64,000 nt of DNA from Ambrosia x helenae (lineage: Eukaryota; Streptophyta; Magnoliopsida; Asterales; Asteraceae), in contig JAUTDX010007468.1 in NCBI GenBank assembly GCA_030844895.1, forward strand, positions 39,808 to 103,807. Reading direction: 5' to 3'. The notes under the pieces are model-generated. The model made no database searches and was not told the DNA's origin. It was given only the letters and a program-made list of their open reading frames with translations. Positions 45,144-58,208 of this stretch are shown here, piece by piece. The position numbers and the translations under genes were made by a program. Each line of letters starts with the position of its first letter. Position 1 is the stretch's first letter.

Positions 45144-48059
45144 TGTAAGACCCTAACCCGTAATCACGCGATTATTGCTTAATCTTAGGAGTTATAGCCT
45201 TAACTAAAAACCACTACCGATTAAAACTTTGAAATTTGTTATAAGTCAACCCATTAAGATCAAATACATGTTTGATTCACACAAATTTTTACATTTTAAT
45301 AGTTAAAAAATATTTTAAGATGTTGCGTTTTAATGGGAGTTCCTTAGATTCTAGTGCGGAAGCTTGAATGAGTGATCGGGTGTGTTCGGCTCTTATCGCG
45401 ACTTGATCCTTGCTCCGGGACTTCCATCACATGTTTACCTAGCACCATTACACAAAGAATGGTTAGTGAGTGGTCAAATGAAACATTTAAACTAGTACGA
45501 TAGTCATTACACGTCGAAACGGAACGAACCAGGCCAAACGGCCCTTTATTAGGAGAACAAACTGTTGCAACTTATGCGCAACAGCTGTTCGGATCGCTTT
45601 TACCCCTTCTAAAACCCAAAATCCGACTTCGACTTTAAAATGAGAATTGTTCTATGCTCCGCGAGCTTTCCAGGCATATAAATGATTTTATATGGAATTT
45701 TAAAGATCGTGCTGTCATGCAGGTCTCTGTGCGCGGCCGCGCGCTCTATATAAGCGGCGCGCACAGCTTCTGATCATTGTTTGGTGATTTTTAAGCATGG
45801 GAATCATGTCACAACCGCATTTGATGATTCCCGAAGCCTAAGTATTGACTTGTCGACTAAATAAACCCTTGTTTGACTAAAATTATAGTACGGTTTATGA
45901 TGCTATGACCCGATTCAAAGTTTTAAGTGTTTATGTTGATTTTTACCCATATCGACCCGTTAAGGCCTTGAATCAAACAAGGCACTTTTGGACCACTTAA
46001 ATTGCATACCGTTTGAGTTGTCAAGTCGTTAGACACTTGATCAACAAAAGCGTTTGTCCAATTTGTTATTATGACTTAGATTCTTAGAATCAACCTTTAT
46101 TAATCTTTTAAATCCCTAAAATGCCCCTCATGATCAAATCTTTCAATTTAGCCATTCGTGGCGAAACTTCTTGTTTCAAATCCAATGTTTTTGACTCAAT
46201 GACTTGTTTAAGAACCTCTAAGTCCTTCCGGACTTAGAGTTTCAACCTTTCTCAAGTTTTCACTTGTTTAGTCAATTCTAAGCGCATTAACGCGCATTTG
46301 ACACAGTTATGGAAATAACTTACTTGATTGGCACCCACACTTCATGTGAGTACTTTTATCACCTATGTTGCTTCGCCCGAAGGCGTTTATTTGACTACGG
46401 ACTTACCGGGTGGCCTTGACCCATATCCATACCTTGTGTTTATCCTCTATGATTCTTAACATCGAGCATGCACGCACAAATGCATTTACCTGTATGCTTT
46501 CTAAATAGACAACATTAATTTCTTCGAACTCAAATGGCAATAACTTGCCATTTGACCCGTTGAACGTTATGAATCTTAATGCTTGGAATACAAGCATCAA
46601 GTGTTGGACTCACATGGTGAGGACATCACCATTTGACCCGTTTAGACTCATAGTTCATAATACTACGTTACCCAGGTTTTTATCTATGGTTCATGTGACA
46701 CATACTTGACCCATTTAACATCATGCTTAACGACTCCATTCAATTGATTTAATTTGGATTAAAACATCATTTCTCACATATCTTTATTAGTTGACCTGTT
46801 TGATGGATTTCTCCATTTGGTTATAACTCATTATCTCGATTAAGGTCATAAACCACATTTTGTATGGCGATCCACTTAATAGATTCTACCCCTTGGGGTT
46901 TATCTTTAATTCACACTCAAGATTTAAAACTAATGTTTATAACAATTAAGCTATGTTATAGTACATTGGTGTAAGTAAGACTTACCTCATATCCATTCTT
47001 GCTTCCAAGCGCATTGAGCTTGCATCTGTTTGACCCGTTTGCATCCCTAGTTCTTGTACTTAACTTAGGGACATGTCAAACCTTGTTTTGTTAGAATACA
47101 TTATATGGATTTCTTTCATTATCCATGGAATTCATGTATTCATTTTACCTCTAGCTCAACCTCACATTTCAAGTATTCATGTTCATAAATGTTTACACAT
47201 TTATTTCCTCATTCAAGCATTTTATCAAACATTTGGTGTGCACTCACCAATTCAATTGATGTTCATGAGTTTAAGTTTATCAAAACATACCCATCTACCT
47301 AATAATCATCATATCATTTTATTTAGACTTTTTAGCCTAAATTCCTCATTAAGAAAACTCCTAAGAGTTAACTAAATCATTAAACATAGAGGGTTTCAAC
47401 CTAGAAGTTAAACCCCAATTTTCACATATTAGCATAACCATATGACTAGAATCAAACATACATGTAGAATGTGATTCATAAGCAATTTAGGTATGATTGA
47501 TGCTCCCTAAAGCTAGAGAAACCTCTAACAACTAATAATCTCACGTTTTGTAACCAACCAAGATTTTTACCCACTTCAAGCTTGAATAAATCATTAAATT
47601 AAGGCAAATAAAAGTTACCTTTGCGTTTATCAAACTTGGGTGATTCGTTTTAGGGCTCATGCAAGAAGAACCCCTTTGATTTTGGCCTTGATTGGGCTTG
47701 TTCTTGTTGATTAGGGTTGTAGGCAAAGGAGACTTGTCTCCTGATGATTTTCATGACACACCAAGTGTGTGTGTGTGTGTGTTATTTTTTTTTCTTTTAA
47801 ATTTCATAATGATAAAACCAAGTTTATCATTTAGGCAACTATGGTCCCTCAAGTTTAGTCTCGGTTCATTTTGCTATTAAAACTTAATGTACCAAGCTAG
47901 CTTCTAATATTATTTCCGTTACATAGATAATAACATTCATTAGCTTGTTTTCATAATAGAACATAACCCAAGTTCTTGTTGATCGAGTCTCGTTTTATTA
48001 TTTCGCTAATCACGCCTAATGGCGTAATTAGACGAAACGAATGGTTTTGAGGTGTTACA
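45144..48059. mobile_element. Solo LTR-like element of 2.9 kb inserted in a (TA)n run
   Basis: Termini TGTAAGACCCTAACCCG and TTTTGAGGTGTTACA, the gypsy-LTR style of the ones at 28055 and 29549. The flanks are TA-rich (ATGTA left, ATATA right), so a 5-bp duplication is plausible but not provable. A GC-rich GCGCGGCCGCGCG followed by CTCTATATAAG (45742-45752) is a likely core promoter. No pol coding; open frames of 60-100 codons inside are not supported. Confidence 0.6.
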
Positions 48060-48080
48060 ATATATATATATATATATATA

Positions 48081-48567
48081 GGGAAATTATAAACTGAAAA
48101 CCCCCTTGAGTTAAGAAAACTCTGAAAACTCTTGTAAAAACCATCTAAAATTTAATAATTCTTTTTGAAAAAAATACACAAGGTAACATACATGTATTAA
48201 AGCGTTTTGGGAAAAAAATAAAAAAAAGCGCCGATAGAATATTTAGAAAAAAAATAAACAAAGTTTGTGCTGTTACATATGTAACAGCTCTGTTACATAT
48301 GTAACATCAGTTGTTACATATGTAACAGTGCAAATTTTGTTTATTTTTTTTTAAATATCCAATCGGCGTTTTTTTTTTATTTTTTTGGCCCAAAACGCTT
48401 TAATACATGTATGTTACCTTGTGTGAGGAAGAAAAAGATATCGTGATGTAAGTCTATTATTCCTTGCATCATAGGTTATTTTTTTCAAAAAAAAAAAAAT
48501 TTGATGGTTTTTACAAGGGTTTTCAAAGTTTTCTTAACTCGAGTGGGTTTTCAATTTATCCTCCCCC
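48081..48567. mobile_element. (TA)n-inserted foldback MITE, family E
   Basis: Almost the whole 487 bp folds on itself: ends GAAAACCCCCTTGAGTTAAG and the complement of CTTAACTCGAGTGGGTTTTC, inner AATACATGTATGTTACC against its complement. The loop region carries three copies of the perfect palindrome TGTTACATATGTAACA or a close variant (about 48271-48330). TA runs on both sides. Confidence 0.85.
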
Positions 48568-48585
48568 TATATATATATATATATA
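48568..48585. repeat. (TA)n microsatellite between MITE E and the 9.9-kb element
   Basis: Short TA run; left border of the autonomous-like element. Confidence 0.85.
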
Positions 48586-49079
48586 GGTAGGGTTCCTGTA
48601 GGAAAATAGTTTTGTGTAGGAAGTGTAGGAAGTGTTTTCAACCGTTTGATCTAGAAATCAATGGTTTAGATTAAAAGTTTAGGTTACTTAAGATTATAAT
48701 AATTATAATTTAATACATAAGGGTATGATTGTCCAACTAGTGTTTTAAAGGAGGGCATGAAAGTCATTTTATTTTAATTAATCTTTAACCGTTCCTAAAA
48801 TCACGTGTGTTTCTCTCTCTACTCAATCTTCTATTATTTGAAAAGATTATAATTGTCTCTCTCTCACTTAAACTCACCTTCTTCATCTGATTAAAAGTTT
48901 CCTCCTACATCTTCTTTACAATAAAACCAGGTAATTATCGGTTGTTGCTTCTTCTTCATTATTTCCGATTTCTTCAAAAATCATAATTATCTTGTCGTGT
49001 TTTACATTCAGGAAGCAAAAAAGAAGAACAAACCCCACCCAGTGTTTTAATTCGTGAGCCATAAACACAACCGAGTAAC

Positions 49080-52000
49080 ATGCAAGGAGATTGGACACCA
49101 CCACACCCCACATTAACCCCCACAGGTACCTTCCGCCGTGTTTTGTTTAGTTTCTTCTATTATTCAATTTTTTTATAGTGTTTTATGAAGACATGTTTTC
49201 AGTATGTTTAAGAAATTGTTGGTTTTGGGAATTGGTTTTAAAATAGGGTTCTAGTCGATTCATTAACTGTTGTTTTATAATAGTGTTTTAAACTATTTTG
49301 TGTTAAACTATTTTGTGTTAATTAGTAGTTCAATGACTGGTGTTTTAGGGATAATTTCTGCACATTCTTCAAACGGTGTTTTTCATATTCGAATCTGGTT
49401 TTATAATCTGACAAAATGCTGGATTTTTATCTTGAAAATGTTTAATTTGAAGCATTGTTGGTTTTTTTAATAGTGTTTGATTTTAAAAAAGTCACCTTTA
49501 CTATACTCCATTCCACACCTACTTTGGATTGATGTTTGATTCTCTAATAATGTTGAGTTGATGTTTTTTGAAGCTGTTGGTGTAATAATAGTGTTGTTTA
49601 ATAGTGTTTGATTTTAACATAGTGTTGATAAGACTCTATCGGATTGTTGTTTTTTTTTATGTTTGATTGAAGTGTTGAATTGAATGATGAAACACTATAT
49701 GTTGTGTTTTTCGGGTTAATATCTTATTTTTTATTCTGTTTTTAGATATGGAACTTAGGGATTTGGCGGCAGCTGAAGCTAAACAAAACAAAACGAGAGA
49801 CGTGCTTCGGTACATGACAAAAGGCTCCGTAAATCAGGTAACATGAATATGGATGTTGGAATTCGTGTAATAAAGGTACCATTCGAAGTTGAAAAAACGA
49901 AAACGGACACTCCCAAAAATAAAGGTTGGTACTATAGAATTTGAAAAGAAAAAAAATACCGTTTCGTAATATGTACATAACAAACAATTTTGGGTAAATT
50001 GTTTTTAATAAAAAAAAAAGATTTGAATCTATAACATTGTTCCAAATGCTAGTTGGGCAGCCCATGAAGGTGGATGTTAGTAAAAATTTGAAGAGTGAAC
50101 GGATCATGAAGACAAAGTCATCACGAAAGTGTAGCAAAAAACATAAGGAAACGATAAGGGAACAAGTTGTTGAAGAAGGTATTATGTTAAAACGTTAAAT
50201 ATTTCGTTATTTGTCTCATCTATGTTTTATGTAAAATAATGAAAAGTGTTTTGTAAACTTTTTATCCAAGGATCCGATGACGACTTTATGAGCCCGGCAT
50301 TGACTTTAGGGATACTTACTGCACAATCGTCTGAAAAAAAGGATTCGAGGAAAAGGAAGGATTCACAACATTTTGAAGAAAAAGGTGTCAATAAGAAAGC
50401 AAAGTTGATGATCGTAAAGATGTGAAGAAAAAGGAAAAGGCGGTTAAGTGGAACTCACGTAATCAGACTTTGAAGACATCAAAGAAGGTGAAAGAAGTTA
50501 ATCAACCGTATGTGTACAAGGAATATTCGGGGGACAAAATTAAGTTGAAGAGCTCACCAGGTAAATTATACATTAAAACAACCCTGTTAAACATAAACAG
50601 TTATCAAAAACACTTTTAATCTGACATAAAAAAAATTGATGTAGGTAACATTCGAGATGTAGTGAAATCCTTGAGAAACGGACAAAGGGAGGCTGTTAAA
50701 CAAATGGGATTTGGTGCAATTCTGAATTGGAAGTTGCAGACAATACCATGTATGATGGGTCAATGGTTGGCATCAAATTATGACCATTCAAGAAGCGTGC
50801 TACATCTGCCGACCCATTCAATAAGGTTTACACCGGAGTTTGTTCAAAAGCTATTGGGTATACCACTCGGTAATGAGGAGGTGGTTGAAGTTAAACGTGC
50901 AAGGATAAATATCCCAGCTGTTAAGTGTTTCAGGAGACAGTTTGTGAAGGATACACGGATTTCACCGAAGAATTTGGCGGACTACATGGTGGAGTGTTCT
51001 AATTGTGAGGATGATTCTGGGTTTGAATTTAGATTAAACTTTCTGATTTTGTTCAACACAGTTATGGGTTTAATAACACATAACAACAGTGTGAACATAG
51101 GGTTCCTTTCGTCTGTTCAGCCGCGTGTTGACGTAAGAAGGTTAAACTGGTGTGAATACGTGATAAGGTGTTTGAACAAGAGTGCTAAGGATTGGGACGG
51201 TGAAAACAACTTCAACGGTCCTCTAGCATTACTTGCGGTATGTCTTATATATATAAAAAAGTGCATAACACGTATAAAAAAATTAAACACATGCATAACA
51301 CTGTTGCTTTTAAATTTCAGGTGGCTTATGCGTATGACCAAGATGTTTCAACATCCAAGGAGGGTATGTATGTGATCGAGAATGTCGATCAAGATATGTT
51401 AGAAAAATTGTCGGTTAAATTAGAGAGAAAGAGGTTAAAAAAGAATGACAGGGTGTCGAAATCAACCATTAGTAAACCCGAGAAGGGCAGCAGTGAAAGT
51501 GTAAAATGTTCCAAAAAAGTGCGATAATGGGAAGTGTTGAATGTGCTACGGTTTATTGCGATAAAGAAGGTATGTTTTTTGCATAACATTCTTAAAAAAC
51601 ACTGTCCATATATTTCAGTCTGTTATAAAACACTGTTGACAGGTAGTGGACCGGTTGGAGGATCTGAGGGAAAGGCTAAGATTAGTGGCAAAAGTGATAC
51701 AGCTGATGACGATGAACAAGGCATGTTGGGTATTTTATTTTTGTATAAAAAACATTTGCAATAAAGCTTCAGCCATCTGTTTTATAACACTGTTTTAGCA
51801 GGTAGCGGACCGGCTGGAGGCTCGAAGGGAAAGGCTAAGATCAACAGCGAATGCGAAACGCTATTTGGCGATGAACAAGGCATGTTTTATGTTTAATTTA
51901 TTATACAAATAACATTGTATATAACATTGTTTATATTATGATATGTTTTTTGTAACCGTTTTGAGTAGCTGGAGCCTTTGTCCCTGACGACACTACGGAT

Positions 52001-53869
52001 ATAGAAAACTACTACCGATCTGAAGGCGAATATGGTTCTCTTGCTGATACACAACCTATAGTATCACAGCCCATTTCGAAGCAACCGGGTGTTCCACAAG
52101 ACATTGTAAGATTTATTCACACATTATTCAATTGTTTATTAAGTGTTTTATATTAATGTTGTATAATATTAAACGGTTATTGAAGCGAATCTATTTTTCA
52201 TAAAAAAAAATTAGATAACTGGGGAGCTATTAGATATATTTTTTGGTCAATTTGAGGATCATGTGGCGCGGATCAATGACACATTGGCAGATGCGGTTTG
52301 CAAAAACCCAGATAGCTTGGTGATTAAGGAAAAAACTGAAAAATGGGCGTTTTTGTTATCAAAATACGCTCCTGAAAAAATGAACGTGGGAACAGATGCA
52401 AACAACGAAACATGTAAGCAACACATATTTTGTATTTTATAACTTTTACATTTTGAATCACTTATCCAAATGATATTTCTGTAATAAACACTTCTTTTAT
52501 TAGGTGACGCCACAGAATGGGAGATAAGTGATTCACAGTTGGTCAAATATGCTGATGAAGTCATGGCTAAATATGGTCAAAAAACACCGGAACCACTTGC
52601 GAAGGTGTTTGATACTGATCCTGAAACAACAGATGTCATTGAACCAGTTGTGAATGTTGATGGGAAAGTCAGTAGGAGGGGTAGGCCGGTGCGAAAAAGA
52701 AAACTACCGGAAGCCTTGAGGTCACCGTATGTTTGTAGACAGGTGGACTTAGGAGCGATTTATGCGCTGGCCGAGTCACACGTGAGCACCTACGTATTCG
52801 CGGCTTGGGCTGACCCTTGGTACGTTTGTAATGTACATATAGCTTCGCTTAACAGTATCCTAACTTGACAAACATGTCCATATGAACATAGGCAACCTAT
52901 CTTCAAAACAAGTATGCTAACAATTATGAGGGGCGCATTTGAGTCGGTTGCGCCAGGACATTGGCTTCAAGTGGAGATACTGAGCGCTTGGGCAGCGGTG
53001 TTGAATTATGAGGAAAAGTACAGAAGCGATGGGTCACCAAAATGCTTGTTCTGCCCGCCTAACATGTTGGTATGTTTTATAAACACTACTTGTTCGAGTC
53101 TGTTTTAAAACAATATCGATGAATTCTGTTTTAAAACACTACTGTTTTAAAACAATATTTGTATCACACTATTGTTTCGCTTTATTATTTTTCATATGTT
53201 TTATGCTTGTATGTTTTAAAACACTATTGTTTTTGTGGCAAGGAACAAGCGGATTATGATGGACCAGTCAGGGTGAGGATAAAACACTTTGAGGACAACA
53301 TGGTAACAGTTTTGGAAGGACGGAGAGCAAAACTGTCCTTGGGTTCGATCTAATTTTCGTGCCCATTATACAGTCGAACCATTTCTACCTCATGTGTTTT
53401 AACCTCATGACACATGACACAATTGTGATTGATAACATGAAACTAACGTGTGGCTTCAAGGCGAGATACAAACTTTGGCCAGAAAAAATGGTAACAATAA
53501 ATATTTTTATTCGTACCCAATTGTACCCCTATTATTTGAATTTTCTTTTATCTACTTGTTTATATTAACACATTATTTTTTTACCAGACAGCAGCTTTCG
53601 CCGGTTACCTTAAATCAGTGGGCCACACTAGTGCACCTTGGGTTAAGCAAACAATCCCGCACCGATTGGACATAACGTGGGAGACGAAACATAATGATGT
53701 AGACTGTGGTGTTTTCGTAATGAGACACATGGAGACCTACAAGGGTACGTCAGTTAGGGAGTGGGTTTGCGGCTTTTCTAATGAGTGCAACAAAGCAGGT
53801 GAATTGTTGGGGACCCAAAAAAGACAACTTAATGCACTAAGGAGGAAGTATGTGCAAAGATTCTACTAA
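49080..53869 (+). CDS. Transposon-encoded ULP-like (peptidase C48) protein, 14 exons
   Basis: Exons: 49080-49125, 49746-49924, 50053-50178, 50271-50560, 50645-51237, 51321-51569, 51643-51720, 51802-51879, 51969-52105, 52215-52413, 52504-52819, 52892-53069, 53243-53490, 53588-53869. The N-terminal third is lysine-rich. Exon 5 is the conserved pre-protease domain of plant transposon ULP proteins (VLHLPTHSIRFTPEFV, FNTVMGLITHNNSVN). Exon 11 has an AT-hook-like RRGRPVRKRKLPEALRSPYV. The C48 catalytic region follows: His in IIQSNHFYLMCFNL, Asp in TIVIDN, Cys in NDVDCGVFVMRHME. Exons 7 and 8 are a tandem duplicate, both with GC donors. Exons 2, 4, 6 and 13 each lack one base for phase continuity, in A-runs at 49819-49822, 50401-50403, 51513-51518 and 53329-53332. 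With those, about 1000 residues would be read; as written the frame breaks in exon 2. Confidence 0.85.
51643..51879 (+). repeat. Tandem exon duplication within the ULP-like gene
   Basis: Exons 7 (51643-51720) and 8 (51802-51879) are each 78 bp and share GTAGYGGACCGGYTGGAGG at the start and GATGAACAAG at the end, both followed by a GCATGT donor. The second intron is also a copy (TTATAACACTGTTTTAGCAG like TTATAAAACACTGTTGACAG). Confidence 0.85.
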
Positions 53870-54670
53870 GTGATATCAATTTATGCAGACCGAATGTTGA
53901 GGCAGGTGTGGATGAATATTACCGGTTACCAGATGCTACTAGGAGAGAATGGGAGAAGACCGCGTTTGATCGAATACAGGAAAGATTGGGGCCGTCAATG
54001 GGAAAAAAGTGATTTTACTTTTGTGATTTGGAACAATATTAGTTTATCTTTATGATTTGGATTATGACTCGATTATGTTTTGGATGATGGTACATTTTGT
54101 TTTTTGGATATTTTAATGTTTTGGATTATGACTCGAATATATTTTGGATGATGATACATTGTGTTTCTTGGATATTTGACTTATTAAGTGAACGCTTACA
54201 TGGCTTACTATTCGCTTGGATAATGGTATATTGTGTGTTTATATAAAACACCACGATTGTTTTAGTAAAAAAATCACTATTTACACCTACATGTAAAAGA
54301 AAACATTCCCATAAAAATTGTTTTAGTAAGACTTAGAAACGGCTGTATGACATCTAAATCTCGTTTTGTATCAAACAATTAAAAACACTGCTTACTCGTA
54401 TAGAACACTACGATTAAACATAAAAAAAACACTACGTGTTGATATAAAACACTATTTATCCGTATAAAACACTATTTATTCAGACATGTTAACAAAACAT
54501 TGCCATAAAAAACATGGAAATCAGTTTATTTTCAACACACTTATTAAAACACTTAAAATCACAATAAAAACAGTAACAAAAGAATATCAAGAAGGTAGCA
54601 AAACATGAAACATGGAAAAAAACAAAAACGGAAAATCAAAGTGGAAGTTATTTTAGGCAGTGTTAAAACA

Positions 54671-57600
54671 CTACTCGTCCTCATCTTCATCAGCCTCTAC
54701 ATCCCCGCCTGGATCTTCTTCACCATAAGTATCATCCTCGTTATCAACCTTCTTAGGTTGGTACAGGTGCGAATGTTGTGACCATATTCCATGCAATTTT
54801 GACACTGCCTTCGTTTTTTTGCTCCTTGACTAATGGCTTGCTCACGCTTCGACCGAAAACGCTTTGGTTTGCTCATCCCTTTAAACCTTGTACCCACTGG
54901 GACTCGAACAACTATATTAGATTCTGGAGTTTCACCACATAACTCTGCAAACCTGTCTCGGCGGCTCTTTCGTGGTGCATTAATATTAGCTTCAATCGCC
55001 TTTGGCATGAACTCTTTAATGTGATCTCGAAAACTGCATAACGTCTCAAACTGTTCTACAACCTTGTTAATATACGTCTCCGTGGTATAAGTAATCTCAC
55101 GGATAACACGGTTAACATCTTCACTCCTTTTCATTGTGCTATCATGTAAAAAAGATTCACCGGGCGCTGTATTAGGTACCGCCTCCCTTGTCCACCGAGG
55201 TAAAATGTAGTTTTTTGGGAACTCCCTAATTTCGCCTACACGTAGAACACAAAAAATGTGACTGCATAAAAGCCCAAACTGCTCAAATCGTAGGCAACTG
55301 CAAGACATATTCATGTCCTCTTTCCGAAGCATGACCTATAAAAAAACATTTAACCCATGAAACATAGTAAAACCAAAACATAAGCTTAATTAGTATAAAA
55401 TAATATAATAAAGTATCATAGCCTGTTGTTTAAAAAAAATATAACACGTTGACTAACCTCATACAATCTTGTTGTGAGCTGCGTCCAATCCTTGACATAA
55501 AACTTCATAAAACCACCAGGTTCTTCCGGTTCCACAAATCGTTGTTGAGTACAACTATGTATTGCATCTTGGATTTCAAGCTGAACATCAAAAAAAAGCG
55601 TACGAGTATATATACGATAAGCCTGTCTCTCTAATGGGTAGTCGCTCCAAATGTCAGGAATAGTGTTTCGTGTGTCATGGTCATTTTTTCGATGTTCATG
55701 CCTTTGCGCTTCTATAGCTGCATCGAAATGACCAAGGAACTCAACAAGTGTGCACCCAGGATTACAGAACTTGCCAAAAAAGTGATTCTCACTCTCGGAC
55801 CTAGATGACGTACGCATGAGGCCAGACATCTTCTCATTCCGGAAATAAGCCGGGACCCACGACTCTCTAACTTTATATATAGAATTCAACCAATCATGAT
55901 CCGTTAGACCAAAATCATTTAAAATCTCAGCCCATTTACTCTCAAACTCTTCTGGTAAAATGGTGTCATTCCAGCAGATAAAACACAGTCGTTGCTTAAA
56001 ATCAGTGGTATTGCATAAAACAGCCCCAACCTGAAAAAAAAAATTAAGCAAGATTTATTTTTATTTGATTAAAAAAAAGGTTACGTTACGACACTACTAT
56101 GAATAAATATCATACCTTCACCGCAAGCTTATCCATAATGTGCCACGTACATAACCTATGTCTGCTATCGGGGCATGTTTCTTCGATTGCCTTCTTCATG
56201 GCCGGGTCCTGATCAGTGACAATGACAGGTGGTGCGCTGCCGAAAGCTTTCTTAGACACACCTAACAACCACTTGTAAGTATCAGCGGTCTCGTTACCAA
56301 TAATTGCTGCACCAAGCGTGACATTCCTATTATGGTTATCAACCCCAGTAAACGGAACAAACATCATTTTGTACCTGGAAAAAAATATAAATCCACAATA
56401 TATAAGTAAAACACGTCTTTCAAGTTCATATATCAAATAAAAAACAGTGCATGCCGCATACATTTTTCAATTTTCTATTAAACTAAAACACACATTGCAT
56501 TTGTACCATACAATCAACATATGCCTACATGTACAACTGTATATAAAAAAATACTACTGATTCGTATATTGCTTAAAACATTAATTATATGAGCAACTTA
56601 AAAAACACTACTGGTAATATATTGGTTCAGTTCTAATAAAAAACACTGCTTTTGACTGAAACACTATTTACATGGTAAACATATACAAAATCAAATATGT
56701 TTAACTTACTTGTTTCGCCTATATGTTGCGTCAAAAGATACAACATCACCAAAAAAAAAAAAGTTCCTCTTTGCTTGTTCGTCAGCCCAGAAGGCACCGG
56801 CTAACTCACCCTTTTCATTAACAAAGAAATCAAAAGAAAAGTTAGGTAAATATTCTTTCTTTCTGTTAAGCCGTTTTATTAACATATCTGCATCATTCTG
56901 GCCAACATATTTGTTTAAATCCCTCCTAAAGTTTTTAAAATCGGTTTTGGTGGCACCAACTTTGTTAAAACCACCGTACAATGACCTCATTATATTGAAA
57001 GCCCTAACCGGCCCGATGTTTATTTCTGCCAACGAACTTATTGCCTCCTCTTGTTGGTATGTCAATCCTCTATTAGATGGTAGCAAGTGCCAATCATCTT
57101 CTTCGACGAAAGAATGATTATGCTGAGCATTAAAAAAATATACTTCATACTGCCGCTTATCTTTGTCCAACCTTATACGAATGCATGCCCGACATCCTAC
57201 CCTTATAGATGGTGCTCTCTTACCAACTTTAGATGAAGAATCCTCGTTAGCTGAATCAAACGGCTTCGGTTTTTTAAAACCCTCCTTAGAGCATAAAAAG
57301 TACTTGGTTTGAATGATTTCACCCTTTTTAACTACGGTAGCACTTCTAATTGTAAAACCACTTGCATCAGCATACTTCTTATAAAAATTATAACCCTCCT
57401 CGACTGTCGAAAACTTCATTCCAAGCTGTGGAATAATAGATTGGTCTACTTCAGGAATGTGAATTGATGGATCTGTAAAAAAAAGGGGGAATGATTCGTA
57501 CTTAAACTATTATAACACCACTTTTTTAAATTACAAAAACATACTTAAAACACTACACTAACGAATAACAAATTCAGTCATTGTAAATCTGTATTTTAAA

Positions 57601-58208
57601 AACAATACCAGATTGCATGTGTATGTTCAAAAATAAAACACCATTCATTTGCTGTTAACAACAAACAAACATTGCATGTGTACCATAAACTCAACATATG
57701 CCTACATGTATAGTATTATATAAAACACTACAGCTTCGTATCTTGAACAAAAACATTACTTTTATGTGCAGGTTAAAAACACCACTGGTACTATCCAGAA
57801 CTTTAAACACACATTTGAAAATTCACAAAAACCAACATAAGAACTAAAAGTACTAAATACATTCATCAAAAAACACTCTTTAATATTTAATCAATCAATT
57901 CTTCAGTTGACGCATAACTATCCACATACAATTAATAATCAATCCCAATAACATTTACACATTTTAAACACCATTATGAGCGACCCATTTCAAAAACTTG
58001 ATTCTCAGTTTGTATACATATTAAAAAAAAATAATCTCAAACACAATAAAAACACAGATCAATAACACTTCATTTTGTAAAATTTTCGAAAAACACATAT
58101 TTATTAACAATAAAATCACTGAACACATATTTTAAACATCGAAAGAAAACGAACTGAAGTAAAAAGAAAACACTTACCACTCGAAAGATCTTCTGAAACT
58201 TCTGCCAT
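54671..58208 (-). CDS. FAR1/MuDR-type DDE transposase, 5 exons
   Basis: Exons: 58208-58178, 57472-56710, 56374-56116, 56030-55458, 55335 to a stop at 54697 (or, with one base inserted, 54671). Order of domains: FAR1-type DNA-binding domain (MKFSTVEEGYNFYKKYA, CRACIRIRLDKDKRQYEV, AQHNHSF); DDE MULE transposase core with Asp in VSFDATYRRN, Asp in VIVTDQDPAMKKAI followed by CTWHIMDKL, and Glu in SRSESENHFFGKF; SWIM zinc finger CSCLRFEQFGLLCSH; basic linker; CCHC knuckle CQNCMEYGHNIRTC. About 754 residues as written. A one-base gain near 54758 would replace the last 20 or so residues by an acidic tail (DNEDDTYGEEDPGGDVEADE), which looks like the intended end. All catalytic residues are present. 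It should cut and paste this element and relatives sharing its ends. Confidence 0.9.

Noticed and set aside
54833..57117. Plus-strand frames of 63 and 135 codons (54833-55024 and 56710-57117)
   Set aside because: Shadows of the transposase exons on the opposite strand.
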